Below, one piece after another: positions 1-5,613 of a DNA stretch of 5,613 bases. Under the pieces are notes generated by a model that was not told the DNA's origin, did no database searches, and was given only the letters and a program-made list of their open reading frames with translations. Every line of letters starts with the position of its first letter. The stretch's first letter is position 1. This stretch comes from CAZLBC01 sp964557575 (GTDB lineage Bacteria; Planctomycetota; Phycisphaerae; SM23-33): NCBI GenBank assembly GCA_964557575.1, contig CAZLBC010000172.1:1-5613 (forward strand). The letters run 5' to 3'. Both the position numbers and the translations under genes were made by a program.

Positions 1-1100
1 GGGTCCATCCTCGCAATCAGCGATGTGCCCGGTTGTGCCGTCTGGACCCGCACTTTTCCTCGGTAACCCAAACACTCAACGAGTTCGACCGCCTGGCGGA
101 CGACCTCTTTAGCGCTGACCTTGCTACGCTCTGGCGGGCGTTGCCGGGCGAAATCGAGCAGATGTCGGATGATTTGCGTCATACGGTCGGCCTGCGACTT
201 GATGGTGGCTGCGTTGGTCTGGATGTCCTGCGAGCCGAGCGGGATCGTACCGTCGGAGATCATGTCCGCCCGGCCGCTGATCACGTTCAGTGGGGTTCCC
301 AGTTCATGGGCGACGCCCGATGCGAGCCGACCGATTGTCGTGAGGCGATCCATGTGCCGCATCTGCTCCATGGCGGCAATTCGCTTCTGGGTCTCAGCAT
401 GCTCGCGCTGCCTCGCCCCGACCAACTTCGCACACATGTCGTTGAGGCCATCCGCCAGGGCCGAGAGTTCATCGTGCCCGCCGAGTTCCAGTCGCTTACC
501 GAGTTGACCGTCGCCAATCTCGTTGACTCGCTCACGCAGACGGCTCAGCGGCCGTCCGATGACAAAGATGCCCAACAGAATTACCGCTACCCCGCTGCCA
601 ACGACGACGACCCCCCCAGAGACAATCTCGCGAACAAGGGCATGTCGAACGTATCGACTCCGGTCGGCAAGCGGTTCGGCCAGTTGGATTGCTCCGTCTG
701 CCTCGGGAACGTCTATCGGCACGAAGAAGTACTGCACCTCGCCCTGCTCATCGTGGCGTCGACGCAGTGAAACCGTCTCGCCGTCGGCCAACTCCGACAA
801 GGAATCGGGGTCGAGGCGGTTCTCTAGCCCGTTCGGTCCCGCGAGCGGCACCCAGGACATGTGAATCGGATGGCGTCCCACGTTCATCGCGTCGATCATG
901 CCGAGCGCGCGCTCACGCCCGTTCGCCATCCACGCGCTGCGAACGGAGGTGCGCAGAATCCGTCCGAACAGGCGAGCATCGCGATCGATGGCCGCATCAA
1001 GACGCGCGGTTTCGCGTTGCACCGTCAGCAAGCCTTCGACCGTCCGGATCACCGCGAGTACAAAGAGGATCGCCAGGATGAATTTCAGTGCTACTTTCAT
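1..1100 (-). CDS. Membrane sensor histidine kinase, N-terminal part (truncated by window edge)
   Basis: Reading leftward from an ATG at 1100 gives 366 uninterrupted codons that run off the window. The protein starts MKVALKFILAILFVLAVI, a membrane segment at about residues 4-24. A roughly 135-residue extracytoplasmic region without a recognisable fold follows, then a second membrane segment at about 160-182 and a HAMP linker at about 182-233 (RPLSRLRERVNEI, then a GHDELSALADGLN-type second helix). The HisKA domain follows from about 249 with H-box VAHELGTPLNVI and phospho-acceptor His265. The partner helix ends with LLDFARQRPPERS. The visible part stops just inside the expected ATP-binding (HATPase_c) domain, so its N, G1 and G2 boxes are off-window. 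HELGTPLN H-boxes are common in kinases that pair with NtrC-type response regulators, so a regulator gene downstream (to the left) is plausible but not seen. The signal sensed is unknown. The start is supported by the hydrophobic N-terminus and a promoter 36-64 bases upstream; the ribosome site is weak. Confidence 0.93.
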   Translation of the reverse strand, partial: MKVALKFILAILFVLAVIRTVEGLLTVQRETARLDAAIDRDARLFGRILRTSVRSAWMANGRERALGMIDAMNVGRHPIHMSWVPLAGPNGLENRLDPDSLSELADGETVSLRRRHDEQGEVQYFFVPIDVPEADGAIQLAEPLADRSRYVRHALVREIVSGGVVVVGSGVAVILLGIFVIGRPLSRLRERVNEIGDGQLGKRLELGGHDELSALADGLNDMCAKLVGARQREHAETQKRIAAMEQMRHMDRLTTIGRLASGVAHELGTPLNVISGRADMISDGTIPLGSQDIQTNAATIKSQADRMTQIIRHLLDFARQRPPERSKVSAKEVVRQAVELVECLGYRGKVRVQTAQPGTSLIARMD

Positions 1101-1135
1101 GCCTAATTTCTGCTTTCGTTGAGCGAATGTATCCC

Positions 1136-1164
1136 ATACTATCGGAAATGCGGCGGAAATACAA
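1136..1164 (-). promoter_or_regulatory. Candidate sigma70 promoter of the sensor kinase gene
   Basis: On the minus strand a TTGTAT hexamer (1164-1159) is separated by exactly 17 bases from TAGTAT (1141-1136). Both are close to the TTGACA/TATAAT consensus. Transcription would begin near 1129, giving a leader of about 28 bases before the kinase ATG at 1100. This rests on pattern matching only. Confidence 0.5.
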
Positions 1165-1327
1165 AGGGATGCCTGCCGGGAGCCGCTTGGAGATGGGCCC
1201 CGCAGGCTTGCTGGAGACGATCTGACTGCACCGGGGCAATTTATCGCCGGTCGCCGTCGTCGATTCATGGAGAATCGCCTGCTTCGACTTTCCTTGATTT
1301 GCGAAAAACATGTCTCTTTCTTGCCAA

Positions 1328-1344
1328 CGGCCGACTTGTTCAGC
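1328..1344 (+). repeat. 17-bp direct repeat, left copy
   Basis: The 17-base sequence CGGCCGACTTGTTCAGC occurs here and again, in the same orientation, at 3405-3421. The flanking bases differ on both sides. The two copies bracket the two chrA-like genes. See the findings for possible meaning. Confidence 0.75.
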
Positions 1345-1402
1345 AGGCCCTGTTGTAAAGAACACGCTGTTAAGAAATGTGGTCTAATGAAGACCTTGGG
1401 TA

Positions 1403-1430
1403 TTGTTCGGCCTGTTGACGGCCATACAAT
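1403..1430 (+). promoter_or_regulatory. Weak candidate promoter for the chromate transporter operon
   Basis: TTGTTC (1403-1408) is followed after 16 bases by TACAAT (1425-1430). Transcription would start near 1437, the first base of the longest possible reading frame of the downstream gene. If the promoter is real, the protein must be leaderless or, more likely, start later (for example GTG at 1497). A better -35-like TTGACG lies at 1415-1420 but has no well-spaced -10. Confidence 0.3.
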
Positions 1431-1436
1431 AGGGGC

Positions 1437-2612
1437 GTGTACAGTAGACCATGTTACCGACAGAAGAACGGAAAAGGGCCGGTCCATATATCATGCGTGC
1501 GATTGTTCTTGACGTTCTTTCGCATAGGCCTCACGACCTTTGGCGGCGGTTTTTCCATGGCCGCCGTGCTGAGACACGAGATTGTCTTGAACCGCCGATG
1601 GCTCAGTGAGAGAGAGTTTATTAATGTACTGTCAACCGCGACCTCGATTCCCGGAGCTGTTGCGGTCAACCTCGCGTTCCTCGAAGGAAGCCGCTCGCGC
1701 GGCCTGCGCGGGGGGATTGCCGCGGCGGCAGGCCAAATATGCCCTTCACTTCTCGTGATCGTACTCATTGCCCGGTTTGCGGTGCCGTATTTCGACCGGC
1801 CGCTGGTTTCGGCATTTCTGAAGGGGGCTGCCGTTGCGGTAACCGGCCAAATTGCTTTTGCGGCAGTTACCTTTGCACGCAATCTTCGACCTCATTGGAA
1901 GAACGCCCTGGCATGTGGCTTGGGCCTGATCGTTGCAGCCATCGGAATTCACCCGGTGTGGGCGATTGTTACAGCAGCGTGCGCCGGGTATCTCATGATG
2001 CGCGAGTCGATGGCACGGCGCGAATGGACGGATAAAGACGAACTGAGGCTTCTCGGCCTGATCAACGAGATTGCTGTGCCCGAACTGGTTGGCAATTTGT
2101 CCGAAGAAAACATGAAGGGCATGATCAGCAATCGCAATGAAGTGGTGAAGGACCGGCTTGACTCGGTTATTGAACGTTGTCGCGTGTTGGATCTGGACCG
2201 GTTGACTGGTTTGGATGAGTTCTTCGATCTCGCCGCCGCTGAACTGGCACAGAAGCTGGAAATGAACGCTGAAACGCTGGCGTCATCGTTGAAGAGGCAA
2301 GAGACTGAGAGCAGCCCCGTGCTGAATGAATGGCTTGCGGTTCCGAACGTGATCGTCGAGGGTGAGGGGGTTTTTGAGATCCTCGTGGCCCGTTCCCGAA
2401 AGGGTGTCCGTTTCTCGGATGACGCGAGCACAGTGAACGTCATTTTTGTATTGGCCGGGTCGATGGATGAGAAAAAGATGTATCTGTGCACTCTCGCGGC
2501 CATCGCTCAGATAACCGGGAGCGTCGGCTTTCTTGAGCAGTGGTTGCATGCAAAGGGGCCGCAGGAATTGAAGGACGCCGTTTTATTGGCAAAGAGAAGA
2601 GAAACGCGATGA
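1437..2612 (+). CDS. Half-size ChrA transporter subunit fused to a PTS EIIA type-2-like domain
   Basis: Residues 21-190 (counting from GTG 1437) are one CHR-family membrane domain. They show LFLTFFRIG, the FGGG motif (35-38), an IPGAVAVNLAF segment (71-81) matching the family's TPGPIAVN signature, and several hydrophobic helices up to about 187. A charged linker leads to a cytoplasmic domain (about 238-388) resembling PTS EIIA type 2/PtsN: a DRLDSVIERCRVLDL start, KRQETESSPVLNEWLAVPN at the active-site loop, then FEILVARSRKGVRF, VNVIFVLAGSMDE and LAAIAQI. The active-site His of the usual PH motif is Asn304. The second conserved His position is Tyr349. The domain is therefore probably not phosphorylated and may be regulatory. 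Family members export chromate with a partner half; the real substrate here is inferred. The start is uncertain: GTG 1437 gives an odd hydrophilic N-terminus, GTG 1497 fits the family better, and neither has a good ribosome site. Confidence 0.85.
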   Translation: MYSRPCYRQKNGKGPVHISCVRLFLTFFRIGLTTFGGGFSMAAVLRHEIVLNRRWLSEREFINVLSTATSIPGAVAVNLAFLEGSRSRGLRGGIAAAAGQICPSLLVIVLIARFAVPYFDRPLVSAFLKGAAVAVTGQIAFAAVTFARNLRPHWKNALACGLGLIVAAIGIHPVWAIVTAACAGYLMMRESMARREWTDKDELRLLGLINEIAVPELVGNLSEENMKGMISNRNEVVKDRLDSVIERCRVLDLDRLTGLDEFFDLAAAELAQKLEMNAETLASSLKRQETESSPVLNEWLAVPNVIVEGEGVFEILVARSRKGVRFSDDASTVNVIFVLAGSMDEKKMYLCTLAAIAQITGSVGFLEQWLHAKGPQELKDAVLLAKRRETR

Positions 2613-2658
2613 TGCTCGGCGAGTGTCCGCATCTCGGTTAGCGTGGAGCAATGAAGCC

Positions 2659-3186
2659 ATGGAGAAGTTGTGGCCACTGGCGGTAAGCTTTGTCATCATA
2701 GGCATCGGCGCGTATGGCGGTGGCCTGGTGACGGTTCCCCTGATTCAGCACGAACTGGTGGAAGGCCGGCATCTGCTGTCCATGGAAGAGGTGACGATGA
2801 TCGTGGCGATCGCGCAGATGACGCCCGGTCCCATTGCTGTCAACAGCGCGACTTTCGTGGGTTTTCGCACCGCAGGTATCGTGGGCGCTCTTGTCGCTAC
2901 CCTTGTCGTGGTGCTGCCGGGCATCACGGCCCTTTCAATCGTCTCATGTCTTCGGCATCGATTACCGCCGAGCTACCATTTCCTGCGCCTTCGCCGAGGC
3001 CTCCGGGCAGGCGTGTTGAGCCTGCTGGTATATGCTGCATGGCGGTACGGTTGGGGAGTGATCGGGGGTCCGGTTGAATTGGCCATCGCAATGGCCACGT
3101 TCCTGATCTTGACGATGTTTGAAGGAAAAGTACATCCCCTTGCGGTAATCGCAGGGGCGGGAGTGGTCGGTCTGTTGGTTTTCTGA
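2659..3186 (+). CDS. Half-size ChrA (CHR family) transporter subunit
   Basis: This 175-residue, strongly hydrophobic protein is a single CHR domain. It shows AYGGG (residues 18-22), an IQHELVEGRHLLSMEEV helix, the textbook signature MTPGPIAVNSATFVGFR (54-70), and further membrane helices at about 73-97, 115-132, 138-153 and 160-175. Short CHR proteins normally work as pairs of complementary halves with opposite membrane topology, so this is most likely the partner of the preceding gene in a chromate or related oxyanion transporter. ATG 2659 was chosen because it follows GGAG (2645-2648) at 10 bases and gives the typical family N-terminus. An in-frame GTG at 2623 is the alternative. The gap to the upstream stop is 46 bases, consistent with one operon. 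This copy is closer to the family consensus than the first and carries no extra domain. Confidence 0.88.
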   Translation: MEKLWPLAVSFVIIGIGAYGGGLVTVPLIQHELVEGRHLLSMEEVTMIVAIAQMTPGPIAVNSATFVGFRTAGIVGALVATLVVVLPGITALSIVSCLRHRLPPSYHFLRLRRGLRAGVLSLLVYAAWRYGWGVIGGPVELAIAMATFLILTMFEGKVHPLAVIAGAGVVGLLVF

Positions 3187-3404
3187 CGACCTGACCAACG
3201 CGTGATCGTTAACGCCGCTCGCACAAACCATCGTCAGCGGCCTGCATGGGCAATAGGCGGACTCAAGCCGGACATTCTTATTCTTCAGTAATTACCGCCC
3301 CCATTACCCGCGATCCGAGGGACCGGAAACCGGGGTTTATGTCCGACTCGGGCCCTTCCAATCGTCCACGATGGTTACGCCCCCAATCTGTCCCGGGGTC
3401 TCCG

Positions 3405-3421
3405 CGGCCGACTTGTTCAGC
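3405..3421 (+). repeat. 17-bp direct repeat, right copy
   Basis: Identical over 17 bases, and in the same orientation, to 1328-1344; it lies about 220 bases after the second transporter gene. A shorter nine-base repeat, GGGTCTCCG, occurs around it (starting at about 3396 and 3430). Confidence 0.75.
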
Positions 3422-3784
3422 TTAAATATGGGTCTCCGGCCCGGCGTTCCCGTTACCGAAAACGACGGAGAATGGGCGCGAATCAGTTTTGCAACCCCCA
3501 TGCCATTCGGCCAGATCTTTCCTTAGCTGCTTATTAAAAAAAAGATTAATTTTCATAATCATCTGACCGGTTGCCGCCCAATCCGGCGTGAGCGGAAAAA
3601 TCGGCATGTCGGGCAGGGATACGGAACATCCCTATGTCGGGGGCCTTTCAGACTGCCGTAGCCACCCGGAAAATGACCGGGAAACCGTGAAAAACCATGG
3701 ATGTCGAGCGGTGTTTTGCCTATAACGTATCACTGTGCCGGGAAATCGCTCCGGCGCGCCGATCGTTGTTCGTTGCTATAACAC

Positions 3785-3792
3785 AGAAGGAG
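3785..3792 (+). promoter_or_regulatory. Ribosome binding site that fixes the bacterioferritin start
   Basis: AGAAGGAG ends six bases before ATG 3799, a strong Shine-Dalgarno match at ideal spacing. It decides in favour of this start over an upstream in-frame ATG at 3697, whose extra residues do not resemble the family. Confidence 0.85.
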
Positions 3793-3798
3793 TATGAC

Positions 3799-4329
3799 AT
3801 GGACAAGAACGAAAAGAGAGAAAAGGTCATCGAGGTGCTCAACAAGGCCAGGGACATGGAATTGATGGCCGTCGGGCAGTACATGAACCAGCACTACAAC
3901 CTCGACGACCGGGACTACGGCGAGCTGGCGGCGCAGGTCAAGCTCATCGCGATCGACGAGATGCGGCACGCCGAGATGTTCGCCGAGCGGATCAAGGAAC
4001 TCGGGGGCGAGCCCGTCAGCGATTACACCGACGAGGTCAAGCGGGGCCAGGATGTCGAGAAGGTATTCTCCTTCGACACGAATCTCGAGGACGATACCGT
4101 GGACGCCTACAACGAGTTCCAGCAGACCTGCCGGGAGGTCGGCGACAGCATCAGCGCGCAGCTCCTCGAGCAGATTACCGACGAGGAACAGGAACACCTC
4201 AACTACTTCGACAGCGTCCGCGATCACATCGAGACGCTCGGGCAGGCCTACCTCGCCCAGAAGGCCGGCACGCCGTCGGATACCGGCCTGAACACGCAGG
4301 GCTTCGTCGCACGGCAGGGGGGCGAGTAG
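3799..4329 (+). CDS. bfr: Bacterioferritin (haem-type, di-iron ferroxidase centre)
   Basis: A 176-residue four-helix-bundle protein of the bacterioferritin family. Family members form 24-subunit cytoplasmic shells that oxidise Fe(II) and store it as a ferric mineral. Aligning by eye to E. coli Bfr, all six ferroxidase ligands are present: Glu21 (ARDMELMAVGQY), Glu54 and His57 (IDEMRHAE), Glu97, Glu130 and His133 (DEEQEH). Met55 sits where the haem-ligating Met52 of E. coli Bfr lies, so haem binding is likely. The protein is about 18 residues longer than E. coli Bfr because of a C-terminal tail from about 157 on, rich in Gly, Thr and Ser (GTPSDTGLNTQGFVARQGGE). The start at 3799 is set by a strong ribosome site. 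The gene stands alone on its strand and converges with mnmA, 24 bases from stop to stop. No bfd (bacterioferritin-associated ferredoxin) gene is in the window. Confidence 0.92.
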   Translation: MDKNEKREKVIEVLNKARDMELMAVGQYMNQHYNLDDRDYGELAAQVKLIAIDEMRHAEMFAERIKELGGEPVSDYTDEVKRGQDVEKVFSFDTNLEDDTVDAYNEFQQTCREVGDSISAQLLEQITDEEQEHLNYFDSVRDHIETLGQAYLAQKAGTPSDTGLNTQGFVARQGGE

Positions 4330-4353
4330 GGGGGCTGTCGGTACAGGTGATCT

Positions 4354-5433
4354 TCACGCCGTGTTGCGGTCTATCCACCCCCCGCCGAGGACGCGGTCGC
4401 CGTCGTAGAACACTGCCGCCTGCCCCGGCGCGGGTGCGAACTGGGGGGTATCGAATGCGACCCCGATCCCGCCGTCTTTACCGATGGTGACAGCGGCACC
4501 GCATGGCCGGTGGCGGTAGCGGATCTGCACCGCGCAGGTAAACCGGCCGCCGGACGGCTCGGCGATCCAGTGCGCGCCGGTTACCGCGCAGCCGGGTGCC
4601 GTCGCCTCCGCGCGGGTGCCGGCCACGATCGTGTGTTCCCGCGGGTCGATACGGATCACGTAAAGCGGTTCCGACCACGCGACGCCCATGCCCTTGCGCT
4701 GGCCGACCGTGTACCGGTGGATGCCGTCATGTTCGCCGATCCGGTTGCCGCTCGTGTCGACGATCGGGCCCGGGGGCGGCGGCTCGCCGCGGCGATCCTC
4801 GATGAATGCGGCGTAGCGGTCCTGCTCGACGAAGCAGAGGTCGCGGCTTTCACCGCGGTCGATCGCCGGCAGGCCGCGCCGACGGGCCAGGTCGGTGACC
4901 TCGTCGCGCTTCGCGAGGTTCGCGAGGGGAAACACGCATCGGGACAGTTGCGCCTGCGTGAGCCGGTGGAGAAAGTAGGACTGATCCTTCGCACGGTCTT
5001 GCCCGCGGTACAGGGCGAACCCGCCGTCGCGCTGTTCGATACGCGCGTAGTGGCCGGTGGCGACGGCCTCGCATCCCATCTCCCGGGCCCGCTGAAGCAT
5101 GAACCCGAACTTGATTGTCTCGTTGCACACGATGCACGGCGAGGGCGTCCGGCCGGCCAGGTATGCCGCGACGAACGGGTCGAGGACTGCGGACGCGAAC
5201 GCATCCACGGCGTCGACGACCCGGTGCTCGATATCCAGCAGGGCGGCGATCCGCCGGGCGGATGCGATATCGTCCGGGCCGCAGCTCCGGTAGCACGCCC
5301 GGCACATGCGGAGCGTCAGGCCGGTGACGTCGAGACCGCTGTCGACGAGGAGGGCGGCCGCCGCGGAACTGTCCAGCCCGCCGCTCATGCCCACGGCGAC
5401 GCGGGTGAACCGGTCTGTGATGTCTTGATCCAT
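4354..5433 (-). CDS. mnmA: tRNA-specific 2-thiouridylase MnmA
   Basis: A 359-residue cytoplasmic enzyme, close to the usual family length of about 360-380. It activates U34 of tRNA-Lys, -Glu and -Gln with ATP and inserts sulfur delivered by a persulfide relay to make s2U34. The N-terminal PP-loop is GMSGGLDSS (residues 15-23). Other visible motifs are TPSPCIVCNETIKFG (96-110) with catalytic Cys103, ATGHYARI (125-132), DQSYFL (150-155), ESRDLCFV (195-202) with partner Cys200, YTVGQRKGMG (241-250), and the C-terminal PGQAAVFYDGDRVLGGGW (336-353). Upstream PP-loop cysteines Cys44, Cys47 and Cys51 are additional. The start is ATG 5433, which puts the usual short lead before the PP-loop. An in-frame ATG at 5478 would add 15 unlikely residues. 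The ribosome site is weak at both. The gene is convergent with bacterioferritin. Confidence 0.96.
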   Translation of the reverse strand: MDQDITDRFTRVAVGMSGGLDSSAAAALLVDSGLDVTGLTLRMCRACYRSCGPDDIASARRIAALLDIEHRVVDAVDAFASAVLDPFVAAYLAGRTPSPCIVCNETIKFGFMLQRAREMGCEAVATGHYARIEQRDGGFALYRGQDRAKDQSYFLHRLTQAQLSRCVFPLANLAKRDEVTDLARRRGLPAIDRGESRDLCFVEQDRYAAFIEDRRGEPPPPGPIVDTSGNRIGEHDGIHRYTVGQRKGMGVAWSEPLYVIRIDPREHTIVAGTRAEATAPGCAVTGAHWIAEPSGGRFTCAVQIRYRHRPCGAAVTIGKDGGIGVAFDTPQFAPAPGQAAVFYDGDRVLGGGWIDRNTA

Positions 5434-5480
5434 GGTGCACTCGATGTGAGTGTTTTCGCATGGTAGTCGCATGAGCATCA

Positions 5481-5501
5481 GAATAAAGGGAGAATAAAGG
5501 G
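5481..5501 (+). repeat. 10-bp tandem repeat at the element boundary
   Basis: GAATAAAGGG occurs at 5481-5490 and again at 5492-5501, one base apart. The second copy lies in the left arm of the inverted-repeat element. It may be a partial duplication made at insertion, or slippage. Confidence 0.6.
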
Positions 5502-5613
5502 GTCAGGTACCTTTTTGTACAGAAATCGGTCGAGATCCGAGAGGGAAGATAGATGGTTTTGCCGGCATGCACTTGGTATCAGTGGAGAAAAAGGTACCTG
5601 ACCCCTTTACTCT
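5491..5613. mobile_element. MITE-like element with 26-bp terminal inverted repeats
   Basis: The left arm 5491-5516 and right arm 5588-5613 are reverse complements over 26 bases with one mismatch (5494 against 5610); the core 22 bases (5495-5516 and 5588-5609) are perfect. The arms contain GGGGTCAGGTACC and enclose 71 bases without coding potential. The arm motif resembles sequences I recall near RAYT/IS200-like (Y1) transposases, so this is probably a non-autonomous short palindromic element; that family link is from memory. The right arm ends exactly at the window edge, so the element may extend further. Confidence 0.75.

Larger units (their letters stand above)
1101..1436. other. Divergent intergenic region between sensor kinase and chromate transporter genes
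   Basis: No convincing gene is present; the open frames here lack ribosome sites and family resemblance. The region separates the leftward kinase from the rightward chrA-like operon. It holds a leftward promoter candidate (1136-1164), one copy of a 17-bp repeat (1328-1344) that recurs beyond the operon, and a weaker rightward promoter candidate (1403-1430). Two imperfectly related segments of the form TTGTTC...GGCC..TGTTG occur near 1336-1356 and 1403-1417; their meaning is unclear. No ChrB-like regulator gene is present. Confidence 0.7.
3187..3798. other. Long intergenic region upstream of bacterioferritin
   Basis: About 610 bases without a supportable gene. Visible items are the right copy of the 17-bp repeat (3405-3421); an A8 run next to an AT-rich five-base stem (3536-3560); a hairpin AGGGAT/ATCCCT at about 3618-3636; a hairpin CCCGG/CCGGG at 3665-3681; and two CTATAAC motifs (3720-3726 and 3776-3782), the second too close to the bacterioferritin ribosome site to be its -10. 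There is no clear terminator after the transporter operon, and I could not match the hairpins to a known riboswitch. Confidence 0.6.

Noticed and set aside
33..1106. Several long open frames on the plus strand
   Set aside because: They are antisense shadows of the minus-strand kinase, which has HAMP, H-box and membrane segments in one continuous frame.
997..1365. 122-codon minus-strand frame covering the intergenic region
   Set aside because: It overlaps the kinase start in another frame, resembles no family and lacks a ribosome site.
2609..2641. Ten-codon reading frame overlapping the stop of the first transporter gene, with an AGAAGAG-like site before it
   Set aside because: It could couple translation to the next gene, but it is too short to separate from chance.
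3536..3560. Leftward terminator-like stem (GATTA/TAATC) followed by eight T on the minus strand
   Set aside because: The stem is only five AT-rich pairs and no minus-strand gene lies upstream that would need it.
3422..3607. 61-codon minus-strand frame
   Set aside because: There is no ribosome site, no family resemblance, and its composition looks like random intergenic sequence.
3697..3798. N-terminal extension of bacterioferritin from an upstream ATG
   Set aside because: The extra 34 residues do not match the family, and a strong ribosome site sits in front of ATG 3799.
4510..5466. 318-codon plus-strand frame opposite mnmA
   Set aside because: It is a high-GC antisense shadow of a clearly identified gene and has no recognisable domain.
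1..5613. CRISPR arrays, tRNA or rRNA genes, complete transposase genes
   Set aside because: No spaced repeat arrays, no tRNA-like or rRNA-like segments and no transposase motifs were seen on either strand.

Overview
The window looks like a chromosomal segment of a Gram-negative, proteobacterium-like (gamma- or delta-type) environmental bacterium. The basis is a membrane HAMP/HisKA sensor kinase with an HELGTPLN H-box, a haem-type bacterioferritin, a proteobacterial-style MnmA, and a short palindromic-ended element of a kind I remember from such genomes. GC is high in the kinase, bacterioferritin and mnmA genes. It looks more mixed in the central chromate-transporter block and its flanks. The species cannot be assigned from sequence alone.

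Layout. Positions 1-1100 (minus strand, running off the left edge) hold the N-terminal 366 codons of a sensor histidine kinase; the ATP-binding domain lies outside the window. Positions 1101-1436 are a divergent intergenic region with a good sigma70-like promoter reading left into the kinase, a weaker one reading right, and one copy of a 17-bp repeat. Positions 1437-2612 and 2659-3186 (plus strand) form a two-gene operon of half-size ChrA (CHR family) transporter subunits. The first carries a C-terminal PTS EIIA type-2-like domain. Positions 3187-3798 are a roughly 610-bp non-coding stretch with the second 17-bp repeat copy and some small hairpins. Positions 3799-4329 (plus) encode a bacterioferritin with all six di-iron ligands and the haem methionine. 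Positions 4354-5433 (minus, convergent) encode the tRNA 2-thiouridylase MnmA. Positions 5491-5613 are a short MITE-like element with 26-bp terminal inverted repeats, just upstream of mnmA.

How it fits together. The two half-ChrA proteins very probably assemble into one transporter for chromate or another oxyanion. The EIIA-like domain on the first half would be a cytoplasmic regulatory module. Both histidines expected in a phosphorylatable EIIA domain appear to be replaced (Asn304 and Tyr349), which suggests a sensing or protein-interaction role rather than phosphotransfer. This fused, histidine-less EIIA domain is the most interesting feature of the window. The exact 17-bp direct repeat flanking the operon (1328-1344 and 3405-3421) hints that it could have arrived as a discrete block. 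Bacterioferritin (iron storage) and MnmA (tRNA wobble-uridine thiolation) are housekeeping neighbours with no evident functional link to the transporter.
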